From Candidatus Vecturithrix granuli (lineage in GTDB: Bacteria > Moduliflexota > Moduliflexia > Moduliflexales > Moduliflexaceae), in contig DF820463.1 of assembly GCA_000739535.1 (NCBI GenBank), positions 907,929 to 971,928 of the forward strand: DNA of 64,000 bases. Direction: 5' to 3'. A program made the translations under genes and the position numbers. Numbering within the stretch: position 1 is the stretch's first letter; every line of letters begins with the position of its first letter. The notes beneath the pieces were generated by a model. The model saw nothing but the letters and a program-made list of their open reading frames with translations. It did not search any database and was not told where the DNA came from. Below, piece after piece: positions 9,634 through 17,823 of the stretch.

Positions 9634-11868
9634 ATGACCATTCAAACCAAAATATACTCTGTTTGTTCGATATGGCTGCTGTTATTCATCCTGCTCACGC
9701 TTTTTTATCTCTTCCAGCTCGCGAATCCGGACCAGGCTGGCCTGTTTTCTCAGGAACAGACGATATTGTTTCAGCGAATGTTTGTGCGGAGTCTCATTGT
9801 GGGGATTCTCCTGCTCTTTACAGGACTTATTTTCAGTCTGCTGACGCTATGGAACCTTAAAAAATACCAGGCGGGAATCACGGCAGCCGCGTATCAGATT
9901 GCTGAAGGCAATTACGAGACTCGGCTTGAAATGTTTTCCCGCGATCCTCTTGGCGTCTCATTACAGCGCATAGCCTCTTCTCTTCGGGAAACCCAGGCGC
10001 ATTCAATTCGCCAGACCGAAGAATTTGCCAGGGTGAATGCCACTTTACAGCAAGAAATTGCCGATCGTCAGATGACTGAACACGCTTTGCGTATGTCACA
10101 GCAATATGCGAAAAGCATTATTCACAGTTCATTAGATATGATCATTGCCGTCGATCAGGAACGCAATATTATCGAATTCAATGACGCGGCTGAAAAAACC
10201 TTTGGATATACTGCGGAAGAAGTGCTTGGAAAACATATCGGGATGCTGTATGCGGAAACGCAAGAAGCCTCTGCCATTTACCAGCGAACCGTCAGCACCG
10301 GTCAATGCGTGCAGGAAATTGTGAATATGCGCAAAAACGGCGAGATCTTTCCTTGTTTGCTCTTGGCCTCAATTCTGCGAAATGAGCAAGGCAACCCGAT
10401 TGGCTACATGGGAATTTCCCGGGATATTACCGAGCAGAAGCAGGCGGAGGCTGCTTTGCGCGAATCCCAGCACTATGCCCGCAGTATTATTGCCTGTTCG
10501 ATTGATATGATTATTTCAACCGATTTAAATCGGAACATTGTGGAATTCAATGCGGCCGCGCAGGAAGCCTTCGGTTATAGCCTGGAAGAGGTACGCGGAA
10601 AACCAATAGATGTGTTATATGCTAATTCCCATGAAGCCCTGGCGATTCACCATATTACGCTCACTGAAGGACAATGTTCGCGGGAAGTCGTGAATATTCG
10701 TAAAGATCGCAATCTCTTTCCCGGTTTGCTCTCGGCCTCAATTCTTAAAAATAATGAGGGCAGCGTCGTTGGCGTTATGGGAATTTTGCGCGACATTACT
10801 GTCCAAAAACAGGCGGAAGAAGCGTTACATCGCCATAATCGAGAGCTTGGACTATTGAGCCGGTTAAGCGAATTACTGCAAGCCTGCCGTAGTGAGGAAG
10901 AAACCTATAATGTGATCAAAAATATGTGTGAACAGTTCTTTCCTCAGGATTCCGGGTATCTGGCGATGATTGAGGATTCGCACACCATGTTGGATATTAT
11001 TCGGACCTGGGGCGGAATTATTCCGGAAATTGGAGCCTTTGGTATTGAAGATTGCTGGGCCTTACGCCGCGGCAAACTGCACGTAATTGAGCCGCCAGAG
11101 ACCGGCCCCCTATGTTTGCATCTTTGTTCATCGTCAATCTACGGCTATTTGTGCGCTCCGATCAGTGCATCAGGCGAGACCCTGGGAATCTTGCACATCA
11201 ACTTTGGTCACTATGAAATGGAGCACTACACCCAGGAACATGAAGAGAATGTGTTTGAATCCAGGCGCATGGTCGTCACCCGGATTGCAGAACTTTATGC
11301 GCTGTCGTTAGTGAATCTGCGTTTACGAGAAACCTTAAAGCAAGATTCTATTCGCGATGCTTTGACCGGCATGTATAATCGGCGTTATATGGAAGGATCC
11401 TTAGATCGTGAAACCCGCCGCGCCGAACGTCATAAGAAGCCGGTAGGTGTCATTATGCTTGATGTGGATCATTTTAAGCTGTTTAACGATACCCATGGAC
11501 ATGAGGCTGGTGATGTTGTCCTACGTGAATTAGGCTTGTTTTTGCGTCACAATACACGCGGCGAAGATATCGCCTGCCGGTATGGCGGCGAGGAATTCTT
11601 ATTGATCATGCCCGATGCCAGTTTAGAAAATACCCGGCGCCGGGCGGAGACCTTGCAGCAAGAGATTCAAGAACTGCCCATTCAGTATCAGCATAAATCG
11701 TTTCAGGTCACGATTTCGGTGGGAGTGGCCTCACTACCGGAACATGGCGCAAGTGTGAAAGATGTATTGAAAATCGCAGACGCTGCATTATATCAGGCCA
11801 AATCCGAAGGCCGGAATCGAGTGGTGGTCGCTCCTGTTCCTCTGGTTCATCCGAAAGAAATTTGCTGA
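9634..11868 (+). CDS. Membrane diguanylate cyclase: 2TM-PAS-PAS-GAF-GGDEF
   Basis: A 744-residue signalling protein expected to make cyclic di-GMP from GTP. Two membrane helices (about 12-30 and 52-72) frame a very short periplasmic loop. A coiled, HAMP-like linker follows, then two PAS domains (about 155-275 and 280-400), a GAF domain (about 415-560) and a GGDEF domain (about 575-735). The active site is GGEEF, and the product-inhibition I-site RxxD (RGED) sits five residues upstream. The GAF domain carries a DCWALRRG...C-x-H motif often seen in GAF-GGDEF proteins. The C-terminal half is a close paralogue of the next gene. Confidence 0.92.
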   Translation: MTIQTKIYSVCSIWLLLFILLTLFYLFQLANPDQAGLFSQEQTILFQRMFVRSLIVGILLLFTGLIFSLLTLWNLKKYQAGITAAAYQIAEGNYETRLEMFSRDPLGVSLQRIASSLRETQAHSIRQTEEFARVNATLQQEIADRQMTEHALRMSQQYAKSIIHSSLDMIIAVDQERNIIEFNDAAEKTFGYTAEEVLGKHIGMLYAETQEASAIYQRTVSTGQCVQEIVNMRKNGEIFPCLLLASILRNEQGNPIGYMGISRDITEQKQAEAALRESQHYARSIIACSIDMIISTDLNRNIVEFNAAAQEAFGYSLEEVRGKPIDVLYANSHEALAIHHITLTEGQCSREVVNIRKDRNLFPGLLSASILKNNEGSVVGVMGILRDITVQKQAEEALHRHNRELGLLSRLSELLQACRSEEETYNVIKNMCEQFFPQDSGYLAMIEDSHTMLDIIRTWGGIIPEIGAFGIEDCWALRRGKLHVIEPPETGPLCLHLCSSSIYGYLCAPISASGETLGILHINFGHYEMEHYTQEHEENVFESRRMVVTRIAELYALSLVNLRLRETLKQDSIRDALTGMYNRRYMEGSLDRETRRAERHKKPVGVIMLDVDHFKLFNDTHGHEAGDVVLRELGLFLRHNTRGEDIACRYGGEEFLLIMPDASLENTRRRAETLQQEIQELPIQYQHKSFQVTISVGVASLPEHGASVKDVLKIADAALYQAKSEGRNRVVVAPVPLVHPKEIC

Positions 11869-11997
11869 AAATGTGAACTATGAGACTTTTTTCTTGATTT
11901 CCCTTGTGAACTTCACATTTGATATTTAATGAATGGTATGTGCTGTTGGCAAATATTTAGAACAGCCCTTTCCCTGAACAGGACGCATTGGTGAGTT

Positions 11998-13905
11998 ATG
12001 GCAGGAGAAAAAATTTTCATTATTGATGATAATCCGACGAATTTGCGAGTTCTGCTCGAATACCTGGAAAAATCGGGATTTGAAGTGTTAGTCGCCTCAA
12101 ATGGTGAACGTGCGCTTTCACAGCTTGAACGGATTCAGCCTGATCTCATTCTCCTGGATGTGTTAATGCCTGGGATTGATGGATTTGAAACCTGCCTTCA
12201 GTTAAAACAGAATGAGAAAACCAGAGAGATTCCAGTGATTTTCATGACTGCCCTGGCTGATGAAGTGGATAAAATTCGGGGATTTGAGGTTGGAGGTGTG
12301 GATTATCTGACCAAACCGCTTCAGTATCAAGAGGCGCTGCTTCGCATCGAAACGCACCTGAAAATGCAAAAGCTTCAGCAACAGCTCAAAGCTCAGAATT
12401 TTCAGCTAGAGCAGCAAAATACCCGGTTGCAGCAAGAAATTTTTGATCGTGAGCACGCAGAAAAACAGCTAAAGCGAACAATGCAGCAGATCGAGTTAGC
12501 GAAACAAGAATGGGAGTCAACTGCGGATTCGCTCTCGCACCTGATCTTCCTGCTGGATGAACAGGGACGTATTTTGCGGGCGAATCGCACGGTTGAGCAT
12601 TGGAAACTCGGGCAGGTGTCAACGGTGAAAGGCGCGTCCGTTCATGCTCTCTTGCACCCTGATTGTTCGCTTCAAGACTGCACCCTGCAAAATTTTTTTC
12701 AACACGCCCTGGAACTCGTCATGGCCAACCACTCCTGGGAATACGAACTGGAAGACCCTTTGCTCAATCGTCATCTTGCGCTTCAAGTACGTCCGATTTC
12801 AACTATTACTGGCCGTAAACGGCAAGCAACGGCTAGTTTCGCTGTGTGCGCCGTGCATGATATTACATCGCGGAAACAGATAGAACAAGCATTCCAACAA
12901 CGCACCCGTGAATTATCACTATTGAATCAATTGAGCGATCAACTCCAGTCCTGTCAAACCGAAGAACAGACCTATCAGGTGTTGGTGCAGATGTGCGCCT
13001 TGCTGTTTCCCTGCACTTCTGGCTCTTTTTGTATCATGGATAGTGAACGAACCGGGTTGTCTGAGGCGGCGTCGTGGGGAAATCCTCCTGAAGAGTTGCA
13101 TATATTTGGGAAAGACGATTCCTGGGTGTTTGATCACTACACCGCCGATGTTGTTGATCAGCCCTATGTTGCCAGATTGTGCCCACATATCGGCTATTCG
13201 CCGGATAGAAAATATCTCTGCGCCCCGATTCATGTTTCCGGACAAATTTTAGCCATTCTTGCAATGAACCTGGATCCCGATTGTCAGAAACTGGCTGAAC
13301 AAGAATTTCAGCAAAAAATAGCGTCAATTCAGATTGTGTTGACCGGTGTCATCGAACACTATGCCTTAGCGTTGACAAATTTGAGATTACAAGAAAGGTT
13401 ACGCAAAGAAGCGATTGTTGACCCTCTGACCGGCTTGTATAATCGTCGTCACATGGAGGCGTCTCTCAAACGGGAATCTCGCCGGGCGCAGCGGCATAAT
13501 TCCTCATTGGGATTTATGATGCTTGATGTTGATCATTTCAAAATCCTGAATGATGCCTATAGTCATGAGGCCGGCGATATTGTCTTACGCGAGTTAGGAC
13601 TGCTGCTCCAACGCCATATTCGCGGAGAAGATATTGCCTGTCGCTATGGCGGCGAAGAATTTTTGCTAATTCTGCCTGAAGCCACGTTACTCGATACCCA
13701 ACAGCGGGCTGAAGAATTACGTTTTATAGTGCGAGAGATGGGCATTCGCTATCAGGAACACACGTTACACATTACGATTTCGATAGGAGTCGCCGCCTTA
13801 CCGGCGCATGGATATGATCCCAAAGATGTGCTGAATGTGGCCGATATGGCTTTGTATCAGGCCAAAGCGCAGGGACGTGATTGTGTTGTCGTTGCTTCAA
13901 AATAA
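11998..13905 (+). CDS. Response-regulator diguanylate cyclase: REC-coil-PAS-GAF-GGDEF
   Basis: A 635-residue soluble protein. An N-terminal receiver domain (about 5-120) has the DD pair in IIDDN, the phospho-acceptor in LLDVLMPG near residue 54 and KPL lysine. It is followed by a glutamine-rich coiled coil (about 122-175), a PAS-like domain (about 180-295), GAF (about 310-460) and GGDEF (about 470-635). The active site GGEEF and I-site RGED are intact. It was probably formed by fusing a receiver to the same GAF-GGDEF block as the upstream gene. The cysteine of the upstream GAF motif DCWALRRG is serine here (DDSWVF). A partner histidine kinase is not in this window. Confidence 0.92.
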   Translation: MAGEKIFIIDDNPTNLRVLLEYLEKSGFEVLVASNGERALSQLERIQPDLILLDVLMPGIDGFETCLQLKQNEKTREIPVIFMTALADEVDKIRGFEVGGVDYLTKPLQYQEALLRIETHLKMQKLQQQLKAQNFQLEQQNTRLQQEIFDREHAEKQLKRTMQQIELAKQEWESTADSLSHLIFLLDEQGRILRANRTVEHWKLGQVSTVKGASVHALLHPDCSLQDCTLQNFFQHALELVMANHSWEYELEDPLLNRHLALQVRPISTITGRKRQATASFAVCAVHDITSRKQIEQAFQQRTRELSLLNQLSDQLQSCQTEEQTYQVLVQMCALLFPCTSGSFCIMDSERTGLSEAASWGNPPEELHIFGKDDSWVFDHYTADVVDQPYVARLCPHIGYSPDRKYLCAPIHVSGQILAILAMNLDPDCQKLAEQEFQQKIASIQIVLTGVIEHYALALTNLRLQERLRKEAIVDPLTGLYNRRHMEASLKRESRRAQRHNSSLGFMMLDVDHFKILNDAYSHEAGDIVLRELGLLLQRHIRGEDIACRYGGEEFLLILPEATLLDTQQRAEELRFIVREMGIRYQEHTLHITISIGVAALPAHGYDPKDVLNVADMALYQAKAQGRDCVVVASK

Positions 13906-13924
13906 GTATCACGCCTCATAAATG

Positions 13925-13965
13925 GGTTGTTTCGGGAATGAGTGTTCGAGATTCCCGAAACAACC
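13925..13965. terminator. Perfect hairpin between convergent genes
   Basis: Arms of 15 bases (GGTTGTTTCGGGAAT and its exact complement) with an 11-base loop lie between the stop codons of the convergent diguanylate cyclase and PIG-L genes, as expected for a bidirectional terminator. The same stem sequence recurs at 62310-62346 ahead of yicC. Confidence 0.7.
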
Positions 13966-13976
13966 TCTCGGAACGC

Positions 13977-14840
13977 TTATTTTTCTGGAACAGACACTTG
14001 TCGGAGTTGCTGCGTCACCGCGGCGCGAAATTTTTCGATCAATGCCGAGACAAACTCAATAATATCACGCGTATCATCCTGAATGACCGGAGTGAGATCA
14101 ATGGCATAGATCGCCGATTCCATGACATCAGTGGCGTGAGATTCGAGATAGGTGGCATTGGCGCGGCGACGCGCCAGGGTGGCCAAATCGTAGCGTTTTC
14201 CGCCTGCGATTTGCGAATCATAGACTCCAACCAGGGCTGCAGCTAAATTATCTCGTCCGCTCACATCTAATACAACTTTGCGTTCGTCCGGCATCCAATC
14301 GAGGTCGCGCCAGACTTCACAACCATAGACAGTTTGGGGGCGTTGATTCGGCGGCAACGCCCGAATAGCCCTGAGCACTTTCACCAGCACCCCCACATGG
14401 GTTGCATGTTTATCCGCCGGATTGTGGGTATAGATCACCTGGGGAGTTGTAGCTTGTAAAATCTGTACGAGATCCGCTTCGACCCATGAATCCAGTGGAT
14501 CCTTGATGATCTTGCTCGGATAACCCAATTGAATCATCGCCGCATATTGTCCCACCCGTGCAGCAGTATGCTGTTCTGCCAGTCGGATTTTCTGCATATC
14601 GGCATCCGAGTAATCGGCGTAAATTCCGGCGCGCGGCGAACCAGCGCCGTCAGTACACACCACACCGCTAAACCATTTGTCCGAAATTCCAAAGCATTGC
14701 AGAATACCATGAAAAGCCAAAATTTCCAAATCATCCTGGTGCGCGCTAATCCCCAGATGGGTCGTGCGCGACAGAGCGGCCTGCTGTTCTAATCCATCAG
14801 GGATCAAAATATCTGCGTGAGCATTGTGTAATTGTAACAT
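13977..14840 (-). CDS. PIG-L family zinc deacetylase
   Basis: A 287-residue enzyme of the LmbE/PIG-L family, whose members remove N-acetyl groups from GlcNAc-containing substrates with a zinc ion. The zinc motif is AHQDD near residue 35 (family consensus A-H-P-D-D), and a distal histidine cluster HATHVGV lies near residue 145. The start at 14840 is chosen because a GGGGAG Shine-Dalgarno sits 8 bases upstream; a longer reading frame would run into the repeat hairpin. No signal peptide, so cytosolic. It lies 205 bases downstream of the ROK-like gene in the same direction, which suggests GlcNAc or a sugar derivative as substrate, but this is inferred from context. Confidence 0.85.
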   Translation of the reverse strand: MLQLHNAHADILIPDGLEQQAALSRTTHLGISAHQDDLEILAFHGILQCFGISDKWFSGVVCTDGAGSPRAGIYADYSDADMQKIRLAEQHTAARVGQYAAMIQLGYPSKIIKDPLDSWVEADLVQILQATTPQVIYTHNPADKHATHVGVLVKVLRAIRALPPNQRPQTVYGCEVWRDLDWMPDERKVVLDVSGRDNLAAALVGVYDSQIAGGKRYDLATLARRRANATYLESHATDVMESAIYAIDLTPVIQDDTRDIIEFVSALIEKFRAAVTQQLRQVSVPEK

Positions 14841-15044
14841 GTTGTCATCTCCCCTGAAAATGTAGCGCGAAACTCCAGTTTCGCGCATTGTTGACCGCCG
14901 CGAAACTGGAGTTTCGCGCTACATTGTATTTTCATTGCGCCGGGTGAGCGCCCGTTCATGTTAACTCCTGTAAAAATACCTGTACCGGCGGACATCCCTG
15001 TCCGTCGAAGCTCGCTGCGGACTAGGATGTCCGCGCTACATGAT
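14841..15044. repeat. CGCGAAACTGGAGTTTCGCG repeat copies
   Basis: Two facing copies of the CGCGAAACT(C/G)CAGTTTCGCG hairpin (about 14867-14925), then the TTTTCATTGCGCCGGGTGAGC block shared with bases 1-79, then an inverted repeat with GCGGACATCC / GGATGTCCGC (about 14988-15035). This fills the gap between the ROK-like and PIG-L genes without obvious coding. Confidence 0.7.
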
Positions 15045-16445
15045 TTACCCGATTTCCGGTAAACTGGCGGCGGCTACAGCCTGTCCGACCCTGCGGCTTT
15101 TTTCATCGGGCATGAGCAGCACGATGCGTTGCGCCTCTTCTGGAAATTCCTGTGATAAGACTTCTCGCGCTTTTTGGAAAATAATTTCCCCGCCGCGGCC
15201 AGAGGTGACGCGCCCTAAGATGAGGACGTTTTCATACTCATAATACTCAGCGTAATAGGGCAAGGTATAGCCTAAATACACGCCGATGGTTTCAAAAATT
15301 TGTTCTGCGGCTCGATCGCCGTCATTGACTTTGGCCTGTACCACCTTTAAGCGTTCCGGTAAAGGCATGTCGGCGGGAAAGACAATATTGACGGCCGGAG
15401 CTAATTTATTGACGGCTTGCTGCGAAAAATATAAGGCCCCAACGCCGGTATCGCCCGACCATTCATCAACTGCCGCGTATTCACAAAAATCTACAGGAGC
15501 AAAGGCCAATTCGTTTAAATACCCGGTAATGCGCCCCTGGGGATTCAAATACCCTGCCGCTTCGCTTGAGCCCATGGCAATACCTAACATGGCGGCTTTG
15601 TTCAGGGATAAGGAGCCAGCCAGAGCGGTCACGTCGCCATCATTAATAACGATCAACGGAACGCCCCATTCCTGTTGGAGTTGCAGAAACATTGGCTTGA
15701 TCTTGTTGTGAAATTGCTCTTCGGGGATCGAACGGAAGAGCGAGGCGATTTTGGGTTGATTGGCGATATAGATGCCGGCAGAACTGCCGCCAATTGCATC
15801 AACGCGGGGCATTTTCTCGGCAGCCTGGCGTAATCCGGCGGCAATGTAGCTATAATGATAATTCGGGTCTTGCTGTTTAACCGGATCCCAAGGGATTTCC
15901 GTACTAAACACCGGATTTCCGTCAACCACGGCGGCCACCTTATAGTCGCTCGCGCCCAGATCAAATCCGATGCGGCATCCGTCAAAATGTCCGCCGATTC
16001 TGGAACCCATTTCTCGAAATTCCGGCATCTCATCCGGTGTAACGCGCTCCACAACAAACGGCTTTTCATACACTTTCTGCATGAGTTGCGCGTCGAAGGT
16101 TCGTTTTCCTCCCGGCGCATACCATTGGGCAACCTCCTGGCAAAACGCTTCAGGGCCGCTTACCCAAATTTTCCACCCGCCCCACGCCCAGACTAAAAAT
16201 TTAATATGGCGTTCAATAATGCGCAGAGTTTCCTGATCGTAGGCGGAGCCAGGCAGAAAAATCTCCAGGTCGCTCCGGCTGACCAATCCGTGTTCCCGTT
16301 CAAGTGCGATTTTGAATGTTGTTGTTTTCCTGGATGCCGCTGCAGCATTCCGATAGCTGCGAGTCGCAAGAATCGCCGGAATAAAACCAGGATCAAGGGG
16401 AGCCTGGATGTTTGGCGATATAGAAAGCAATGATTGTCCTGACAT
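15045..16445 (-). CDS. ROK-like sugar kinase with N-terminal extension
   Basis: A 466-residue ASKHA-fold protein. The first 150 residues are not recognised. From about residue 150 there is a phosphate-1 motif, GFDLGASDYK, a GGSSAGI segment, the catalytic-Asp region INDGD near residue 255, and a GIAMGSSEAAG phosphate-2-like motif, all in ROK order. The ROK zinc motif (CxCGxxGC) is missing, so it is an atypical member. The start at 16445 has GGGAGGAAA upstream. It is divergent from a LacI gene across mirrored operators and precedes the PIG-L gene. A glucosamine or GlcNAc kinase role is an inference from neighbours; BadF/BcrA-type alternatives remain possible. Confidence 0.7.
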   Translation of the reverse strand: MSGQSLLSISPNIQAPLDPGFIPAILATRSYRNAAAASRKTTTFKIALEREHGLVSRSDLEIFLPGSAYDQETLRIIERHIKFLVWAWGGWKIWVSGPEAFCQEVAQWYAPGGKRTFDAQLMQKVYEKPFVVERVTPDEMPEFREMGSRIGGHFDGCRIGFDLGASDYKVAAVVDGNPVFSTEIPWDPVKQQDPNYHYSYIAAGLRQAAEKMPRVDAIGGSSAGIYIANQPKIASLFRSIPEEQFHNKIKPMFLQLQQEWGVPLIVINDGDVTALAGSLSLNKAAMLGIAMGSSEAAGYLNPQGRITGYLNELAFAPVDFCEYAAVDEWSGDTGVGALYFSQQAVNKLAPAVNIVFPADMPLPERLKVVQAKVNDGDRAAEQIFETIGVYLGYTLPYYAEYYEYENVLILGRVTSGRGGEIIFQKAREVLSQEFPEEAQRIVLLMPDEKSRRVGQAVAAASLPEIG

Positions 16446-16783
16446 CTTTGTTTCCTCCCGGTAGGGCGAAAGCAAGGGAAAATCCTGCTTTGGCCCTCCT
16501 AAAATATTAAAGCAGTTTCATCGAAAAAGGTTATGCCGGCGAACGTTCGCTTTTGTCAAGAAAATTTTCCTTGACAAGGCGAACGTTCGCTTTTACGGTT
16601 GAAAGGAGTTGACGATAGACGTCCCAGGTCTGGCAGGCCTGGGAAATCTCAAAGTGGTAGTGGTTAAATAGTTAGTGCTGCCCCCCGTTCGTTGAGCGAA
16701 GTCGAAACGAGCCGCTCACTGTTCCCTTCGACTTCGCCCAGGGAACGCATCACTTCCCATTTAACCACTACCATCAAAGTGAC
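16446..16783. promoter_or_regulatory. Divergent control region with mirrored LacI-type operators
   Basis: The palindrome GCGAACGTTCGC occurs twice, at 16539-16550 and 16579-16590, 40 bases apart, inside a larger symmetric block. Plus strand: TTGACA at 16571-16576 and TACGGT at 16594-16599 are 17 bases apart, with one operator between them. Minus strand: TTGACA (16559-16554) and GCATAA (16536-16531) are also 17 apart, with the other operator between them. A LacI-family protein bound here would block both promoters. Bases 16656-16669 and 16759-16772 are a 14-bp inverted repeat (GGTAGTGGTTAAAT) enclosing a GAGCGAAGTCGAA repeat, probably a small insertion in the leader of the LacI gene. Confidence 0.75.
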
Positions 16784-17773
16784 ATGAAAACTACCATTAA
16801 GGACATTGCCCGAGAAGCCGGGGTCAGTTATCAAACCGTCTCAAAAGCCCTGCGCGGCACCGGCTCTGTGAATGAAGACACCGCTCAGAAAATCAAGAAG
16901 ATTGCCAGAGACATCGGGTATGTTCCCAGTATTGCTGCCAGAGCGATGACGACGCGCAAAAGTCAACTCATTGCGATCTTTCTGCCTCAAATTGCCTCGT
17001 CATTTTACCATACCATTCTGCAAGGCATCGAGAATCTTGCCAATGAGCATAACTACAGTGTGCTGCTCTATCTGTTTCACAATACCAGTCTTGAGAATAA
17101 ACTTGAAACGATTCTGTCATATCAGGTGGAAGGGATCATTATTTTTGAAAATCATTTTTCCATCACATTATTAAGTCGCTTTCAAGCGCATAAAATCCCG
17201 ATCCTCTTTGTCAATTCGACCGATATTCCTTCCAATGCCAATCAGATTGCGATTGATGCCTGCTATGGCTTAAAACTGGCATTTGCCCATCTTGCTGAAT
17301 TAGGGCATCGCCATGTCTTGTTTGCCCTGTCAGATCATGAGGCCGGGATGAAACGCATCGGGGAATTACAAGCGATGATTCCTCGTGACTATGGCATGAA
17401 ACTAAGCTCAAAAGTGTATTGTGATTACTATTCAAGTGAGCACGTGTTCCGAAATTTTGATGTGAAGGACGTGCAAAATGGGGTTACTGCGATTGTCTGT
17501 ACGTCTGATTATATTGCTTTACCGATCATGACCCGCCTTCAGGAACAGCGCATTTGTGTTCCTGAAGATATGTCGCTTGTAGGCTTTGATGATCTTGAAT
17601 TCTCTGCGTTTCTCAATCCGCCTTTGACGACGATCCAGCAGCCGAAACGAGAATTGGGGGAGAAAATTTTTCAGATGCTGTTCGGATTAATGCGTGGAGA
17701 AACGCACCAGAGCATGATGATTTTTCCAAAACTGATTGTCCGAGGAACCACAAAAATGTTAACCTCAAAATAG
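16784..17773 (+). CDS. LacI-family transcriptional regulator
   Basis: A 329-residue repressor. The N-terminal helix-turn-helix (TIKDIAREAGVSYQTVSKAL, residues 3-22) and hinge helix (AARAMTT, about 50-56) are canonical, followed by a periplasmic-binding-protein-like effector domain (about 60-325) with VGFDD near residue 265. LacI proteins bind small sugars or sugar phosphates. The two GCGAACGTTCGC palindromes about 200 bases upstream are its likely operators, giving autoregulation plus control of the divergent ROK-like gene. The ribosome-binding site is weak. The next gene follows after 50 bases, so they are probably cotranscribed. Confidence 0.9.
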   Translation: MKTTIKDIAREAGVSYQTVSKALRGTGSVNEDTAQKIKKIARDIGYVPSIAARAMTTRKSQLIAIFLPQIASSFYHTILQGIENLANEHNYSVLLYLFHNTSLENKLETILSYQVEGIIIFENHFSITLLSRFQAHKIPILFVNSTDIPSNANQIAIDACYGLKLAFAHLAELGHRHVLFALSDHEAGMKRIGELQAMIPRDYGMKLSSKVYCDYYSSEHVFRNFDVKDVQNGVTAIVCTSDYIALPIMTRLQEQRICVPEDMSLVGFDDLEFSAFLNPPLTTIQQPKRELGEKIFQMLFGLMRGETHQSMMIFPKLIVRGTTKMLTSK

Positions 17774-17779
17774 GATAAA

Positions 17780-17807
17780 TTGGCAATTGGCTGTGACCAA
17801 TTGTCAA
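17780..17807 (+). promoter_or_regulatory. Hairpin between LacI gene and RapZ-SIS gene
   Basis: TTGGCAATTGG (17780-17790) pairs with CCAATTGTCAA (17797-17807), one G-U pair, loop of 6 bases. No T-run follows, so it looks more like an mRNA processing or partial attenuation hairpin than a full terminator. Confidence 0.45.
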
Positions 17808-17823
17808 TTGTCAAGGAAAAACT

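Noticed and set aside
16656-16772. Leader attenuator for the LacI gene
   Set aside because: The 14-bp inverted repeat and its GAGCGAAGTCGAA core match a dispersed repeat type also near 40730, so a small insertion is more likely than a dedicated attenuator.
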